A stretch of DNA of 51,470 bases from Burkholderiales bacterium (GTDB taxonomy: Bacteria > Pseudomonadota > Gammaproteobacteria > Burkholderiales > Casimicrobiaceae), in the NCBI GenBank assembly GCA_905339295.1, contig CAJPFI010000015.1, positions 1-51,470 on the forward strand, read 5' to 3'. Below, in pieces: positions 1 through 8,240 of this stretch (the stretch's first letter is position 1; each line of letters starts with the position of its first letter). The position numbers and the translations under genes are program-made. A model generated the notes under the pieces. It saw only the letters and a program-made list of their open reading frames with translations, had not been told where the DNA came from and made no database searches.

Positions 1-41
1 CCCAGGCGGACTGCGAAACGCCGGCGCGACCGCAGGCTTCC

Positions 42-65
42 GTGGGTCGGGCTTCAGCCCGACGC
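42..65 (+). repeat. REP element, single copy
   Basis: This is a GTGG tetranucleotide followed by an 18-nt self-complementary core, GTCGGGCTTCAGCCCGAC. The same element recurs as an array at 33407-33671 and as an inverted pair at 51401-51465. The stop codon of the acyl-CoA synthetase gene on the minus strand (54-56) lies inside the palindrome, so the element has landed on the gene's 3' end. The GTRG-plus-hairpin form matches bacterial REP sequences mobilised by RAYT transposases; no RAYT gene is in the window. Confidence 0.85.
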
Positions 66-1709
66 CCTGCCGGCCTTGCGCTCGCGCTCCCGCTCGCGCA
101 GCACCCGCCTCTGCACCTTGCCCGTGGTCGTCATCGGCAGCGCGTCGATGAACTCGAGCTCGCGCGGATACTCGTAGGGCGCGAGCTTGCCGCGCACGTG
201 CAGGCGGATGTCCTCCTCGAGCGCAGCCGACGGCACATGGCCGGGAGCGAGCACGATATACGCCTTGACGACGTTGCCGCGCTCCTCGTCGGGCGACGGG
301 ACGACCGCCGCGTTGGCGACCGCCGCGTGCCTGACGAGGCAGTTCTCGATCTCGGACGGCCCGATCCGGTAGCCGGCCGCCTTGAACATGTCGTCGGCGC
401 GGCCGCGGTACCAGAGGTCGCCGTCGTCGTCCATCACGGCGACGTCGCCGGTGCGCGACCAGTCGCCGGTGAACTTCGCGCGCGTCGCCTCCGGATTGCC
501 GGCGTACTCGATGAAGAACACCGGATCGGGCGTGCCGTCCGGCGCGATGCGGTGCACCGCGACCTCGCCCGCCTCGCCGCGCGGCACCTCGTTGCCGTCG
601 TCGTCGATGACCGCGACGCGGTGGCCGGGGTAGGGCCTGCCCATCGAGCCCGGCTTCGCCGGCCACAGCTCGTGCGAGTTGCCGACGATGTAGTTCATCT
701 CGGTCTGGCCGAACATCTCGTTGACTGTCACGCCGAGCGCCTCGCGTACCCACTCGAACACCGCCGTGCCGACCGGCTCGCCCGCGCTCATGATCGAGCG
801 CAGGTTCGCGTCGAAGCGCTCGCGCGGGCGCGGGATCGACTTCATCATCATCTTGAGCGCGGTCGGGAAAAGGAACGCGTTGCGGATCCCGTACTTCCCG
901 ATCAGCGCGAACGCGCGCTCGGGGTCGAAGCGTCCGCGATAGCCGACGATGGGCTGGCCGTGCCAGAGCGCGGGCAGGAGCGCGTCCATGAGCCCGCCGG
1001 TCCACGCCCAGTCGGCCGGCGACCAGAACAGGTCGCCCTCGCGCGGATAGCCGTCGTGCGAATGCACGAAGCCGGGCAGGTTGCCGAGCAGGCACGCCTG
1101 CGGCATCAGCGCGGCCTTGGGCGGGCCGGTCGTGCCGCTCGTGTAGATGACGAGCGCTGGGTCGGTCGGCGCCGTGGCGACCGGCGCGTAGCGCGTCGAA
1201 GCGCGCGCGAGCACGTCCTCCCACGGGACCACGCCCGATTCGCGCGCGCCCGCGACGCCGATCACGTGCATGACGCCGGGACAGCGGTCGCGGATCGGCA
1301 CGAGGTTCGGCAGCGACTGCGGGTCGACGATCGCGACCTTCGACCGGCTGTCCACGAGCCGGTACTCGAGCGCCTCGGGGCCGAACAGGAACGACAGCGG
1401 CACGGCGATCGCGCCCATCTGGTAGACCGCGACGTGCGCGATCACCGTCTCGGGCCGCTGCGGCAGCATCAGCGCGACGCGGTCGCCGCGCCCGACGCCC
1501 AGCGCGGCGAGCGCGTTGGACAGCCGGTTCGCGTCTCGCTGCAGGTCCCAGAACGTGTAGGCGCCGGTGGCGCCCGACTCGTCCTCCCAGTAGAGCGCGA
1601 ATCGCGCCCGGTCGTTCGACCAGCGTCCGCAGCAGGCGACGCCGATGTTGAACGACGCGGGCACGTTCCATCGGAACGCGCGGCAGATCTCGGCGTAGCG
1701 GTCGGCCAT
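54..1709 (-). CDS. AMP-forming acyl-CoA synthetase (medium-chain/acetyl type)
   Basis: This 551-aa member of the ANL adenylating superfamily should activate a carboxylic acid to its acyl-CoA through an acyl-adenylate. The phosphate-binding loop YTSGTTGPPKA is at residues 189-199, the GQTEMNY motif at 334-340, the TGD motif at 420-422, and the C-terminal lid lysine in TTTGKVQRR at about 531. The length and the GQTE motif resemble the ACSM/acetyl-CoA synthetase-like branch rather than long-chain FadD. The substrate cannot be read from sequence. The ATG at 1709 gives a natural N-terminus. The stop codon falls within a REP palindrome, so the last residues (about RASG) are repeat-derived. It lies 43 nt downstream of the PilZ-like gene on the same strand, possibly co-transcribed. 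Confidence 0.88.
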   Translation of the reverse strand: MADRYAEICRAFRWNVPASFNIGVACCGRWSNDRARFALYWEDESGATGAYTFWDLQRDANRLSNALAALGVGRGDRVALMLPQRPETVIAHVAVYQMGAIAVPLSFLFGPEALEYRLVDSRSKVAIVDPQSLPNLVPIRDRCPGVMHVIGVAGARESGVVPWEDVLARASTRYAPVATAPTDPALVIYTSGTTGPPKAALMPQACLLGNLPGFVHSHDGYPREGDLFWSPADWAWTGGLMDALLPALWHGQPIVGYRGRFDPERAFALIGKYGIRNAFLFPTALKMMMKSIPRPRERFDANLRSIMSAGEPVGTAVFEWVREALGVTVNEMFGQTEMNYIVGNSHELWPAKPGSMGRPYPGHRVAVIDDDGNEVPRGEAGEVAVHRIAPDGTPDPVFFIEYAGNPEATRAKFTGDWSRTGDVAVMDDDGDLWYRGRADDMFKAAGYRIGPSEIENCLVRHAAVANAAVVPSPDEERGNVVKAYIVLAPGHVPSAALEEDIRLHVRGKLAPYEYPRELEFIDALPMTTTGKVQRRVLRERERERKAGRASG

Positions 1710-1752
1710 CGCGGGGAAGGATACCGCGCCGCGCCCGCAGCGCGGAACGCCG

Positions 1753-3471
1753 TCAGCGGCGCGCCATCACCGGGGAGATCGTCGCAGGCCCGTCGGCGTC
1801 GCCGCCGGCGAGCTCGAACGGCTCGATCGCCGCCCAGACCCAGTCCGGCTGCTGCTCGATCAGACGCCCGAAGCGCACCGGAACGGCCGTGCGCGACGTG
1901 TTGAGCCGGAAGCGGCGCGCCGGCTGGTACTCGACCGCGGGAACGATGAGCGACTGTACCGCCGACTCGCCCTCGCGCTTGCGCAGCGCGAGGAACAGCC
2001 CCGAGAACATGCGTCCGTCGAGCGTCGATTGCTGTCCCTCGACCGCGTAGCCGGCATTGCCGCCGTCGCGGCGCTGCTCGCATAGCTCGACGCCGATCAG
2101 CGTGTTGGCGATCACCTGCAGTCCGATCTCGGCGCGGTCCGTGGTGAGCCGCCGCATGCGCCTGACGATCCCGAGCGTCCAGAACGCGTGCCCGTGCGGG
2201 CGGATCGCGGCGAGCGTGTTGAGCGTGACGGCGGACGCCGCGCTCATCGGCGCCACGAGGCGGAATCCGGTCTGCGAGACGTCCTTCACTTCCCACGGCC
2301 CGCCGGCGGCGGCCCATGCGGCGAGGCGCCGGCGCGCGAGGTCGCGCCGCCGGTCGTCCTCGTTGCGCGCGTGGCCGAACACGGCGAGCTCGAGCGTGCC
2401 GCCGTAGCTCGTGCCGAGATCGATGCGCGGCATCGGGTCGCGCTCCTCCTCGTGCAGGTAGCCGGAAATCTTCGCGAACCCGACGATCGCGTCGACGAGC
2501 CCGACCGCCGCGGTGCGCTCGCCGCGTCGCGCGAACGGCCGGAATTCCGGATCGACCTGCGAGGCGAGCTTGGCCAGCAGCCCCAGCTGCTCGCTGCGCC
2601 GCGGCGTCCTGTCCGACAGCGGCTGGTGCCGGATCTTCTGCTCGATCACGACCACGTTCTGCATCAGCATCGCGTGCAGCGGGCGCGTGTCGAGGAACAG
2701 CACGCGGCCCTCGAGCGGCGTGGGCGTGCGCCGTCGCAACCCCTCGCGGCTGCCCAGGTCGACGTAGAACGACGACACCGACGAAGGCTCGAGCGTCAGC
2801 CGCAGCGGTGCGCACCACTCGCCCAGCTCGCGCGCGACCCATTCGAGGTGCCGGGCGGTCAGGTTGCCCGCGTTCATGAGCTGCAGCACGAGGACGGTGA
2901 GGTAGGCGTGCTCGACCGTCCTCGGGCCGACCCCCTCGCCGGCCAGCGGCTGGCGCTCGATCTTGCGGCCGCACGCGAGCGAGAACAGCGCGTGCAGCTC
3001 CGCCCACTTCGCCGGGATCCAGTGCTCGTAGCGGAAGAGCCGGATCCTGGCCTCGAGGCCGAGGTGGACGATCTGGCGCGCGATCAGCTCGGGCAGCAGC
3101 GCCTGCCATTTGCTGCTCTGCGCGTGGTCGGAAACATCGCTCGAGAACGCCCCGTACGCGAGCAGGAACGCCTGCGACATGTCGAACATCGCCGACCAGA
3201 GCTGATGCTCGATGCGCGAGCTGCGCGTCGAGTGCTCGAGGTACTGGGCGATCAGCGCCTCGCGCACCGGCTGCGCGAGCGCGTCCGCACGGACGACGGC
3301 CTCGAGCATCGAGGGCGTCCGCGCGCGACCGCGCTCCGCGACCGCGCCGAGGGCGCTGATCAGCTCCGCGTGGGTCGCGAGCGGGTCGCCCGCGGGCCGC
3401 GCGGCGAACCAGCGCTCGGCCGACTTCGCGTCGACCAGCGGGTCCCTGACGGTCCTGGCGAATCCGAACAT
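1753..3471 (-). CDS. PilZ-like-domain protein, putative c-di-GMP-responsive
   Basis: This is a predicted soluble protein of about 572 aa with no signal peptide. Residues about 1-350 are largely helical and unrecognised. Near residues 395-405 the run VKDVSQTGFRL matches the D/NxSxxG core of PilZ domains. A basic segment (GIVRRMRR, about 434-441) and GLQVI follow, resembling the later PilZ beta strands, but a clean upstream RxxxR motif is not obvious. A role in cyclic-di-GMP sensing is therefore inference. The open frame extends 63 codons upstream to 3660, but that part is arginine/proline-rich shadow sequence; the ATG at 3471 begins a normal-looking protein (MFGFARTVRD). It is divergent from the MerR-type regulator gene. 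Confidence 0.6.
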   Translation of the reverse strand: MFGFARTVRDPLVDAKSAERWFAARPAGDPLATHAELISALGAVAERGRARTPSMLEAVVRADALAQPVREALIAQYLEHSTRSSRIEHQLWSAMFDMSQAFLLAYGAFSSDVSDHAQSSKWQALLPELIARQIVHLGLEARIRLFRYEHWIPAKWAELHALFSLACGRKIERQPLAGEGVGPRTVEHAYLTVLVLQLMNAGNLTARHLEWVARELGEWCAPLRLTLEPSSVSSFYVDLGSREGLRRRTPTPLEGRVLFLDTRPLHAMLMQNVVVIEQKIRHQPLSDRTPRRSEQLGLLAKLASQVDPEFRPFARRGERTAAVGLVDAIVGFAKISGYLHEEERDPMPRIDLGTSYGGTLELAVFGHARNEDDRRRDLARRRLAAWAAAGGPWEVKDVSQTGFRLVAPMSAASAVTLNTLAAIRPHGHAFWTLGIVRRMRRLTTDRAEIGLQVIANTLIGVELCEQRRDGGNAGYAVEGQQSTLDGRMFSGLFLALRKREGESAVQSLIVPAVEYQPARRFRLNTSRTAVPVRFGRLIEQQPDWVWAAIEPFELAGGDADGPATISPVMARR

Positions 3472-3772
3472 GGCGGGCGCGAGGCGTCCGCGCTGCGCTG
3501 CAAGAGCCGCTGGCAGCGGCGAGCCCGATGCGCAGTCACGGTCGCCGGCGCGAGTCTCCGGGCGGGTGTGCGATCGGGCATCTTCGCGCAAAGCCGGGGC
3601 GCGCGGCAAGGGCGGCCGCCGCGTGTGGCACGCATTGTGCTGTTCAGCGCGTGCGAACAATCGCCGGCCCCGGAGCGACGCCTTTCGGTCCCCGCCGGGC
3701 GCACGGGTGTGCTAGATTGTGCAATACAAAATGATCGGCGCAACTGACGCCAGAGGAACAGGAACGACAACC
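3472..3772. other. Divergent intergenic region with candidate extended -10
   Basis: These 301 nt separate the divergent PilZ-like and MerR-type genes. On the plus strand TGC-TAGATT at 3710-3718 looks like an extended -10 element for the regulator, with no convincing -35. A purine-rich GAGGAACAGGA stretch near 3752 could supply a ribosome binding site. No promoter stands out for the minus-strand gene, and no RNA gene was recognised. Confidence 0.4.
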
Positions 3773-4795
3773 ATGGGCATCCTGATCAAGGCACCGAGCC
3801 GCCGGGCCGAACCCCGACCGGCCGAACTCGACACCCCCGCCCCGCCCGCCGATCTGCAGGGCGCGCTGCACATCCGGGAGGTCGTCCGGACCACCGGCCT
3901 GCGCCGGGAGCAGCTTTACATGTGGCAGCGCCGGTACGGCTTCCCGGCGCCGCTGCGCGACGGGTTCGGCGACCGCGTCTATCCGCCAAGCCAGGTGGCG
4001 AGGCTCAAGCTGATCAAGCAGCTCCTGTCCGAGGGGTGGCGCGCGGGGGCGGTCGTGCCGCTGTCCGACACCGCGCTCAACTCGATGCTGGGCCTCGCCG
4101 TCGACCGGCCCGCGCCGCTGCCGCAGGAGATCGAGGCCGCCGTCAAGCTGCTCGCCCAGCATCGCATCGGGGAGATGCAGAACCACCTGTCGAAGCTCCT
4201 CGTCGGCCTGGGCCTGCGGCGCTTCCTCGAGCAGACGCTGATCCCGCTCAACGAGGCGGTGCACGAGCGCGTCGTGCGCGGCGAGATGCAGAACTTCCAG
4301 GAGCTGCGCTTCGCCGACCTCGCGCAGCGCCTGCTGCGCGACGTGACGCGCCTCGTCCGCCCGACGCGCGACGCGAAGCTCGTGCTGCTCGCGACGCCGC
4401 CGAACGATCCCAACCAGCTCGGTCTGGCGATCCTCGAGCTCCTGCTGTTCACCGACGGCGTGAATTGCCTCACGCTGGGCGCCGGCGTGCCGGCGCAGGA
4501 GATCGCCGGCGCGGCGACTGCGTACAAGGTGGCGGCGGTCGTGCTCCTGTTCGACCGGGGCATCTCGGGCAAGATCGCGGGCCAGGAGATCCGCAGCCTG
4601 CGCCAGGCGCTGCCGGCGACGCTGCCGCTGATGGTGAGCGGGCGCGCGGTCAACCTGCTTGCGAAGCCGATTCCCGATGTGCGGACGGCCGCCGACTTCA
4701 GCACGGTGATGCACTCGATCCGCGAGCTCGGCGTGCTGCCGCCGGCGCCGGTGGCGCTGGTCGGCATCGTGCCTCCGGAACCGCAGCGGGCGTAA
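3773..4795 (+). CDS. MerR-family regulator with degenerate cobalamin-binding-like domain
   Basis: This 340-aa regulator starts at the ATG at 3773, preceded by a purine-rich GGAACAGGAACGAC stretch; an upstream in-frame ATG at 3731 is possible but lacks a ribosome site. The MerR-type winged helix occupies about residues 33-105 (HIREVVRTTGLRREQLYMWQ, then RRYGFP and the wing). The rest has the architecture of the LitR/CarH class: a four-helix segment followed by a Rossmann-like domain. The region that normally carries the cobalamin-ligating ExxHxLG-type motif reads PPNDPNQLGLAIL, with no histidine. Loss of B12 binding, or binding without histidine ligation, is therefore likely. Target genes are unknown; the divergent PilZ-like gene is the nearest candidate. 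Confidence 0.75.
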   Translation: MGILIKAPSRRAEPRPAELDTPAPPADLQGALHIREVVRTTGLRREQLYMWQRRYGFPAPLRDGFGDRVYPPSQVARLKLIKQLLSEGWRAGAVVPLSDTALNSMLGLAVDRPAPLPQEIEAAVKLLAQHRIGEMQNHLSKLLVGLGLRRFLEQTLIPLNEAVHERVVRGEMQNFQELRFADLAQRLLRDVTRLVRPTRDAKLVLLATPPNDPNQLGLAILELLLFTDGVNCLTLGAGVPAQEIAGAATAYKVAAVVLLFDRGISGKIAGQEIRSLRQALPATLPLMVSGRAVNLLAKPIPDVRTAADFSTVMHSIRELGVLPPAPVALVGIVPPEPQRA

Positions 4796-4804
4796 ACTGA
4801 CGGG

Positions 4805-4981
4805 GTGTCTGCCCCGACCTCCGCCACCCCGACCGCGAGTCCGGCGCCGCGCGCGCGCTACACGCGCGTGGCGTTGCACCTCGCCGGCCTCGTCGCCGCC
4901 GGGCTGATCGCCTGGCTGCTGTGGCGCGGCTGGCGCCAGCCAGAATTGCTGCTCGACCTCGCCGGCATGCGTCTTTGCTGA
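4805..4981 (+). CDS. Small single-pass membrane protein, hypothetical
   Basis: This 58-aa frame starts with GTG 9 nt after the regulator's stop codon. It has a Pro/Ala/Thr-rich N-terminus and one hydrophobic segment (about residues 23-38) followed by arginines. It begins a run of three tiny membrane-protein frames (4805-5505) on the same strand. I do not recognise a family. The compact spacing and single clean transmembrane segment support it modestly; it could be spurious. Confidence 0.4.
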   Translation: MSAPTSATPTASPAPRARYTRVALHLAGLVAAGLIAWLLWRGWRQPELLLDLAGMRLC

Positions 4982-4997
4982 GCGCCGGTGGCGGGCG

Positions 4998-5228
4998 GTG
5001 AGCCTCGGTTCGATCCGCCGTGCGCTCGGCGTCGCGGGCATCGTCCTGCTGGGCGTGGCGCTCGCTCTCGCGCCGATCCTCGCGTTCACCGGCGGCATGC
5101 AACTCGTCTCGGGCGTCGGGATCGCGGGCATCGCGCTCCTGATCGTCATGCGCCTGCTGCCGCGTCCGCCTGCGGCGCTCGACGAGTCGCCGCCCGGCCC
5201 CGGCGACGAGCCGCCTCCGTCGCGATGA
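4998..5228 (+). CDS. Small two-helix membrane protein, hypothetical
   Basis: This 76-aa frame starts with GTG 16 nt after the preceding small frame. It has two hydrophobic stretches (about 11-31 and 40-52) separated by a Gly-rich turn, and a Pro-rich acidic tail with no obvious domain. It is likely co-transcribed with its neighbours. Function is unknown. Confidence 0.5.
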   Translation: MSLGSIRRALGVAGIVLLGVALALAPILAFTGGMQLVSGVGIAGIALLIVMRLLPRPPAALDESPPGPGDEPPPSR

Positions 5229-5238
5229 CCACGCCTCG

Positions 5239-5505
5239 ATGATGCAGGCGCTCGCATTGATCGCTCTCCTCGCAGGATTCGTGCTGGGCGCGCTCGCGCA
5301 TGTCTCCGAGTCGCCGGAGCTCGTGCCGTGGAGCTTCGGCACCGGGCTGGCCGCGCTCGCGATCTGGATCGCGGGGGCGGTGTCCGGACGGCGGACGGGT
5401 CCGGACGACGGTGCGCCGTCGGGGACGTACGATGCCGGCGCGCCCGCGCGTGACCGTGACACAGCCCCGAAAGCGGCCGGCGAGCCCGGCACGCCGGACG
5501 GCTGA
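5239..5505 (+). CDS. Small two-helix membrane protein, hypothetical
   Basis: This 88-aa frame starts at tandem ATG codons (5239, 5242), 10 nt after the previous stop. Hydrophobic helices lie at about residues 3-21 and 32-48, followed by a hydrophilic, probably disordered tail rich in Gly, Asp, Pro and Ala. It is the last of three consecutive small membrane frames and converges on the Hsp15 gene. No family is recognised. Confidence 0.5.
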   Translation: MMQALALIALLAGFVLGALAHVSESPELVPWSFGTGLAALAIWIAGAVSGRRTGPDDGAPSGTYDAGAPARDRDTAPKAAGEPGTPDG

Positions 5506-5539
5506 TGCGGCCGGCCGCCGCGCCGCCCGTCCTCCGCGT

Positions 5540-5905
5540 TCACGGCTCGTCGAGGAAGTCGTCGAGCGCGCGGCGGTCGCGCTTGGTGGGCCGTCCGGGG
5601 AATCGCGGCGGCGCTGCGGCACGACGGCGCGCGATCTCCTCGTTGCGCGCGGCGGCGCCTGCCGCGTCTTCGCGGTAGAGCGTCGCGGCCTCGGTCGCGC
5701 TCCCGCGCCGGTCGGCGAGCGCGAGGACCTCGATCTCCCACGCGAGTCCGCGCCTGCGCACGCTGACGCGGTCGCCGACCTTGAGCGGATGCGCCGGCTT
5801 TACGCGCTCGCCTCCGACGCGCAGGTGCCCGGTACCGATCGCGTCGCACGCGAGCGCGCGCGTCCGGTAGAAGCGCGCGGCCCACAGCCACTTGTCGAGC
5901 CGCAT
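5540..5905 (-). CDS. hslR: Hsp15-like S4 RNA-binding protein
   Basis: This 121-aa protein has an N-terminal S4 domain starting MRLDKWLWAARFYRTR, the characteristic opening of Hsp15, and a basic C-terminal tail (PGRPTKRDRR). Hsp15 binds 50S subunits carrying stalled nascent chain-tRNA and helps recycle them after heat shock. The ATG at 5905 gives the canonical N-terminus; the frame stays open upstream but that sequence is shadow. It sits in a minus-strand group with Hsp33 and a proteasome-like peptidase, so the neighbourhood has a proteostasis flavour. Confidence 0.88.
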   Translation of the reverse strand: MRLDKWLWAARFYRTRALACDAIGTGHLRVGGERVKPAHPLKVGDRVSVRRRGLAWEIEVLALADRRGSATEAATLYREDAAGAAARNEEIARRRAAAPPRFPGRPTKRDRRALDDFLDEP

Positions 5906-5982
5906 GCGGGAAGGCGCTTCCGGGGAAACCCGGCCGGCGGGACGTTCTCCCGGCGGGCGCTGCGCGGGTGGCCCGGCGCCGC

Positions 5983-6621
5983 TCACGGTGCGTCGGGATC
6001 GGCGTGGGCGCGCATCCACGCCGCCGTCGCCGCCGCGCCGGGATAAGGGTCCGACGCCAGCGCGGCGATGACGCGCGAACGATCGTCGCGCGACCGGTTC
6101 TGCGACAGCTTGAACTTCGCGTCGAGGCGCCGGATGCGCATCCTGAACGCGACGATCGCGCCGACCAGCGCATCGACGCGCGACTCCGTCGCCGCAAGCT
6201 CCCACGGGGAGTCACGGTTCGCCTCGAAGCGGTGGACCAGCGCGTCGAGGACGCGGCGCGCCTCGGCGGGATCGTCGACGACATCGACCGTGCCGTGCGC
6301 GTGGACGGTCGCGTAGTTCCACGTCGGCACCATCGTCGCGGGCTCGCCGTACCACGACGGCGACACGTAGGCGTGAGGGCCGTGGAACACGGCGATCGTT
6401 TCGACGCCGGCGAAGTGCTTCCAGTGCGGATTGGCGCGCGCGACGTGGCCGATCAGCGTGCCGTGCGGCTCGAACGGCGGCTCGAGAAGCAGCGGGACGT
6501 GCGACAGCAGCGGCTCGGTTGCCGCCGGCGTGATCAGCGTCGCGAACGGGTAATCGTGCATCAGCCGCGCGGCGGCCGCGCCCTCGGCGGGCGCGAAGTG
6601 GCGGGGCAGGTAGAGGCTCAA
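5983..6621 (-). CDS. PaiB-family FMN-binding protein
   Basis: This 212-aa protein matches the PaiB/FMN-binding split-barrel family: MSLYLPRHF start, PFATLIT near residue 25, the segment HVARANPHWKHF, and FHGPHAYVSPSWY. Named after Bacillus PaiB (a negative regulator of sporulation and protease genes), most members are probably flavin-dependent enzymes of unknown substrate. The start codon is TTG at 6621, which gives the expected family N-terminus; the next internal ATG (about 6561) would cut the first strand. It lies between hslO and hslR on the same strand. Confidence 0.8.
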   Translation of the reverse strand: MSLYLPRHFAPAEGAAAARLMHDYPFATLITPAATEPLLSHVPLLLEPPFEPHGTLIGHVARANPHWKHFAGVETIAVFHGPHAYVSPSWYGEPATMVPTWNYATVHAHGTVDVVDDPAEARRVLDALVHRFEANRDSPWELAATESRVDALVGAIVAFRMRIRRLDAKFKLSQNRSRDDRSRVIAALASDPYPGAAATAAWMRAHADPDAP

Positions 6622-6648
6622 GGCGGGGCGGAAGCGCGTCGCATCGGC

Positions 6649-7536
6649 TCACGCCGGGGCGGTCGGCGGGACCGCCTCGAACAGCGACCGCGCCTGTGCC
6701 GGTGTGTAAGTATAGCGCCGGCCGCAGTACTCGCACGTGATCTCGACCTTGCCGGCCTCGGCGAGCGCTGCCTCGACCTCGACGGCCCCGGCGATGCGCA
6801 GCGCCTGCTCGACGCGCGCCGGCGAGCAGCGGCAGGCGAAGCGGGGGGTGCGCGGCGCGAACACGCGCAGGTCGCGGCCGGCGAACGTGCGCGCGAGCAC
6901 GCCGGTCACGTCGGCGTCGTGGCCGAGCAGCGCGTCCGCCGTCACCCTGTCCATCGCCTGCGACGCTTCGGTCCAGGGGAGGGCACCCTCGTCGCGGGCA
7001 CCGGGCAGGCGCTGGACCAGGAGGCCGCCGACGCGCCCGCCGGCCGACGCGAGCGCGAGGCGGCTCTCGAGCTGCTCCGACGACGCGAGATAGTGCTCGA
7101 GCAGCGCCGCGACCGAGCCCGCCTCGAGCGCCACGATGCCCTGGTAGAGGGGACCGTCCACCGGATCGAGCGTGATCGCGAGGCGCGCGTCCGCCGCGCC
7201 GCCCGCGAGGTCCGCGAGCGACGCGTCCGCCGGAAGTCCGGAGACCGCGTTGCCGTCCCACTGCGCCGTGACGCGCAGCGCGAGCGCGTGGTCGCACTCG
7301 ACGACCGCGAGCCGCACCGGGCCGGAACCCGCCAGCTGGACGAACAGCGATCCGCGGAACTTGAGGCTCGCGGCGAGGAGCGCGGCCGCCGCCGACAGCT
7401 CGCCCAGCACGCGCGCGAGCGGGGCCGGGTAGTCGTGCGCGGCGAGCGCGTCGCGCGCCGCGTCGTCCATCCTCACGCAGGCCCCGCGCACCGCCGCGCC
7501 CTCGAACACGAACGGGACGAGCGCGTCGCGCGTCAT
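6649..7536 (-). CDS. hslO: Redox-regulated chaperone Hsp33
   Basis: This 295-aa Hsp33 is a holdase activated when oxidation releases zinc from four cysteines. The zinc motif is complete: Cys235-x-Cys237 (CRC) and Cys268-x2-Cys271 (CEYC). The N-terminal substrate-binding domain has the usual RGSLFVQL and GPLYQGIVAL-type signatures. The start ATG (7536) overlaps the stop of the upstream proteasome-like gene (7533-7535) in an ATGA junction, implying translational coupling. Confidence 0.93.
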   Translation of the reverse strand: MTRDALVPFVFEGAAVRGACVRMDDAARDALAAHDYPAPLARVLGELSAAAALLAASLKFRGSLFVQLAGSGPVRLAVVECDHALALRVTAQWDGNAVSGLPADASLADLAGGAADARLAITLDPVDGPLYQGIVALEAGSVAALLEHYLASSEQLESRLALASAGGRVGGLLVQRLPGARDEGALPWTEASQAMDRVTADALLGHDADVTGVLARTFAGRDLRVFAPRTPRFACRCSPARVEQALRIAGAVEVEAALAEAGKVEITCEYCGRRYTYTPAQARSLFEAVPPTAPA

Positions 7537-8105
7537 CCGCCCTGCGCCTTGAGCGTGTAGACCGACATAGGCAGCGCGGAATTCTTGTCGAACGTCGCGC
7601 CCGCCTCGATCCCGGCGCGCGCGACCGCCGCGGCGGTCCTGAGCCGCGGGTAGAGGGCGCTCATCGCGCCGAGCGCGAATTCGCGCCCGGACCCCACCGC
7701 CCAGAACTGCGTGTACTCGAAGACCTCGCGCATCGAGTAGACGCCGAAGATCCCGTGCTCGTTCGCGATCAGCGCGGTGATCTGCGTCGACTCGTACGGG
7801 TCGTCCTCCTCCTCCTTCGGATTGAGGAAGTGCTGGTCCTTGAGCACCGGGTGGATCTTGCGCAGCGTGTCGAAGATGGCGAGGCGGCTGGAGAAATCGA
7901 AGTCCTCGCGGGTCGCGAGCAGGCTCTCGAACACGAGCTGGTGCGCGGCCGAGCCGCACAGGCCGAGGTAGGTGCCGCGGTAGCGCACGATCTTCTCGGG
8001 GCTCCTGTCGAACGGCGCGGACAGCTTCAGGTCGCCGAAGGTCGTGAGCGAGTCGGCGGCGATGGCGATTTCGTCGTGCTTGCGCACGGCAACGAGCGTG
8101 GTCAT
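7533..8105 (-). CDS. Proteasome-like Ntn-hydrolase peptidase (BPH type)
   Basis: This 190-aa protein has the beta-subunit fold pattern of the proteasome/HslV superfamily. Removing Met1 exposes Thr, the nucleophile expected for an N-terminal hydrolase. The mature sequence has Asp17 (AADSLTTFGD), as in HslV, and a lysine at about mature 37 (PEKIVRY) that could be the Lys33 equivalent. It is not HslV: the second half (NPKEEEDDPYESTQI, SMREVFEYTQFW) differs, and no hslU follows. It matches the self-compartmentalising betaproteobacterial proteasome homologue known as BPH; some pipelines mislabel such genes as MFS transporters. Partner ATPase and substrates are unclear. It overlaps hslO by 4 nt. 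Confidence 0.8.
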   Translation of the reverse strand: MTTLVAVRKHDEIAIAADSLTTFGDLKLSAPFDRSPEKIVRYRGTYLGLCGSAAHQLVFESLLATREDFDFSSRLAIFDTLRKIHPVLKDQHFLNPKEEEDDPYESTQITALIANEHGIFGVYSMREVFEYTQFWAVGSGREFALGAMSALYPRLRTAAAVARAGIEAGATFDKNSALPMSVYTLKAQGG

Positions 8106-8234
8106 TCGAGGTTTCCGATCAGGCGTGCCGGGCCGGGCTCCGCGCGAGCGGGACGGCGTGCCGGGCGGGGAACGGCGATTCCGGGCGCGGGCGTCGCGTC
8201 CCGGCGTCCGTCGCCCGCAACGCGGCGAACCCCG

Positions 8235-8240
8235 ATTATA
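8235..8240 (-). promoter_or_regulatory. Candidate -10 for the BPH-hslO pair
   Basis: A perfect TATAAT on the minus strand overlaps the gluQ stop codon and is followed by CGGGG. Transcription from here would leave a 5' leader of about 120 nt before the BPH-type gene. No -35 hexamer is evident. The -10 followed by CGG also occurs before ppa and the sigma factor gene. Confidence 0.45.

Noticed and set aside
7533-8105. HslV or MFS transporter assignment
   Set aside because: The protein has no membrane helices, so it is not a transporter; its second half lacks HslV motifs and no hslU is adjacent.
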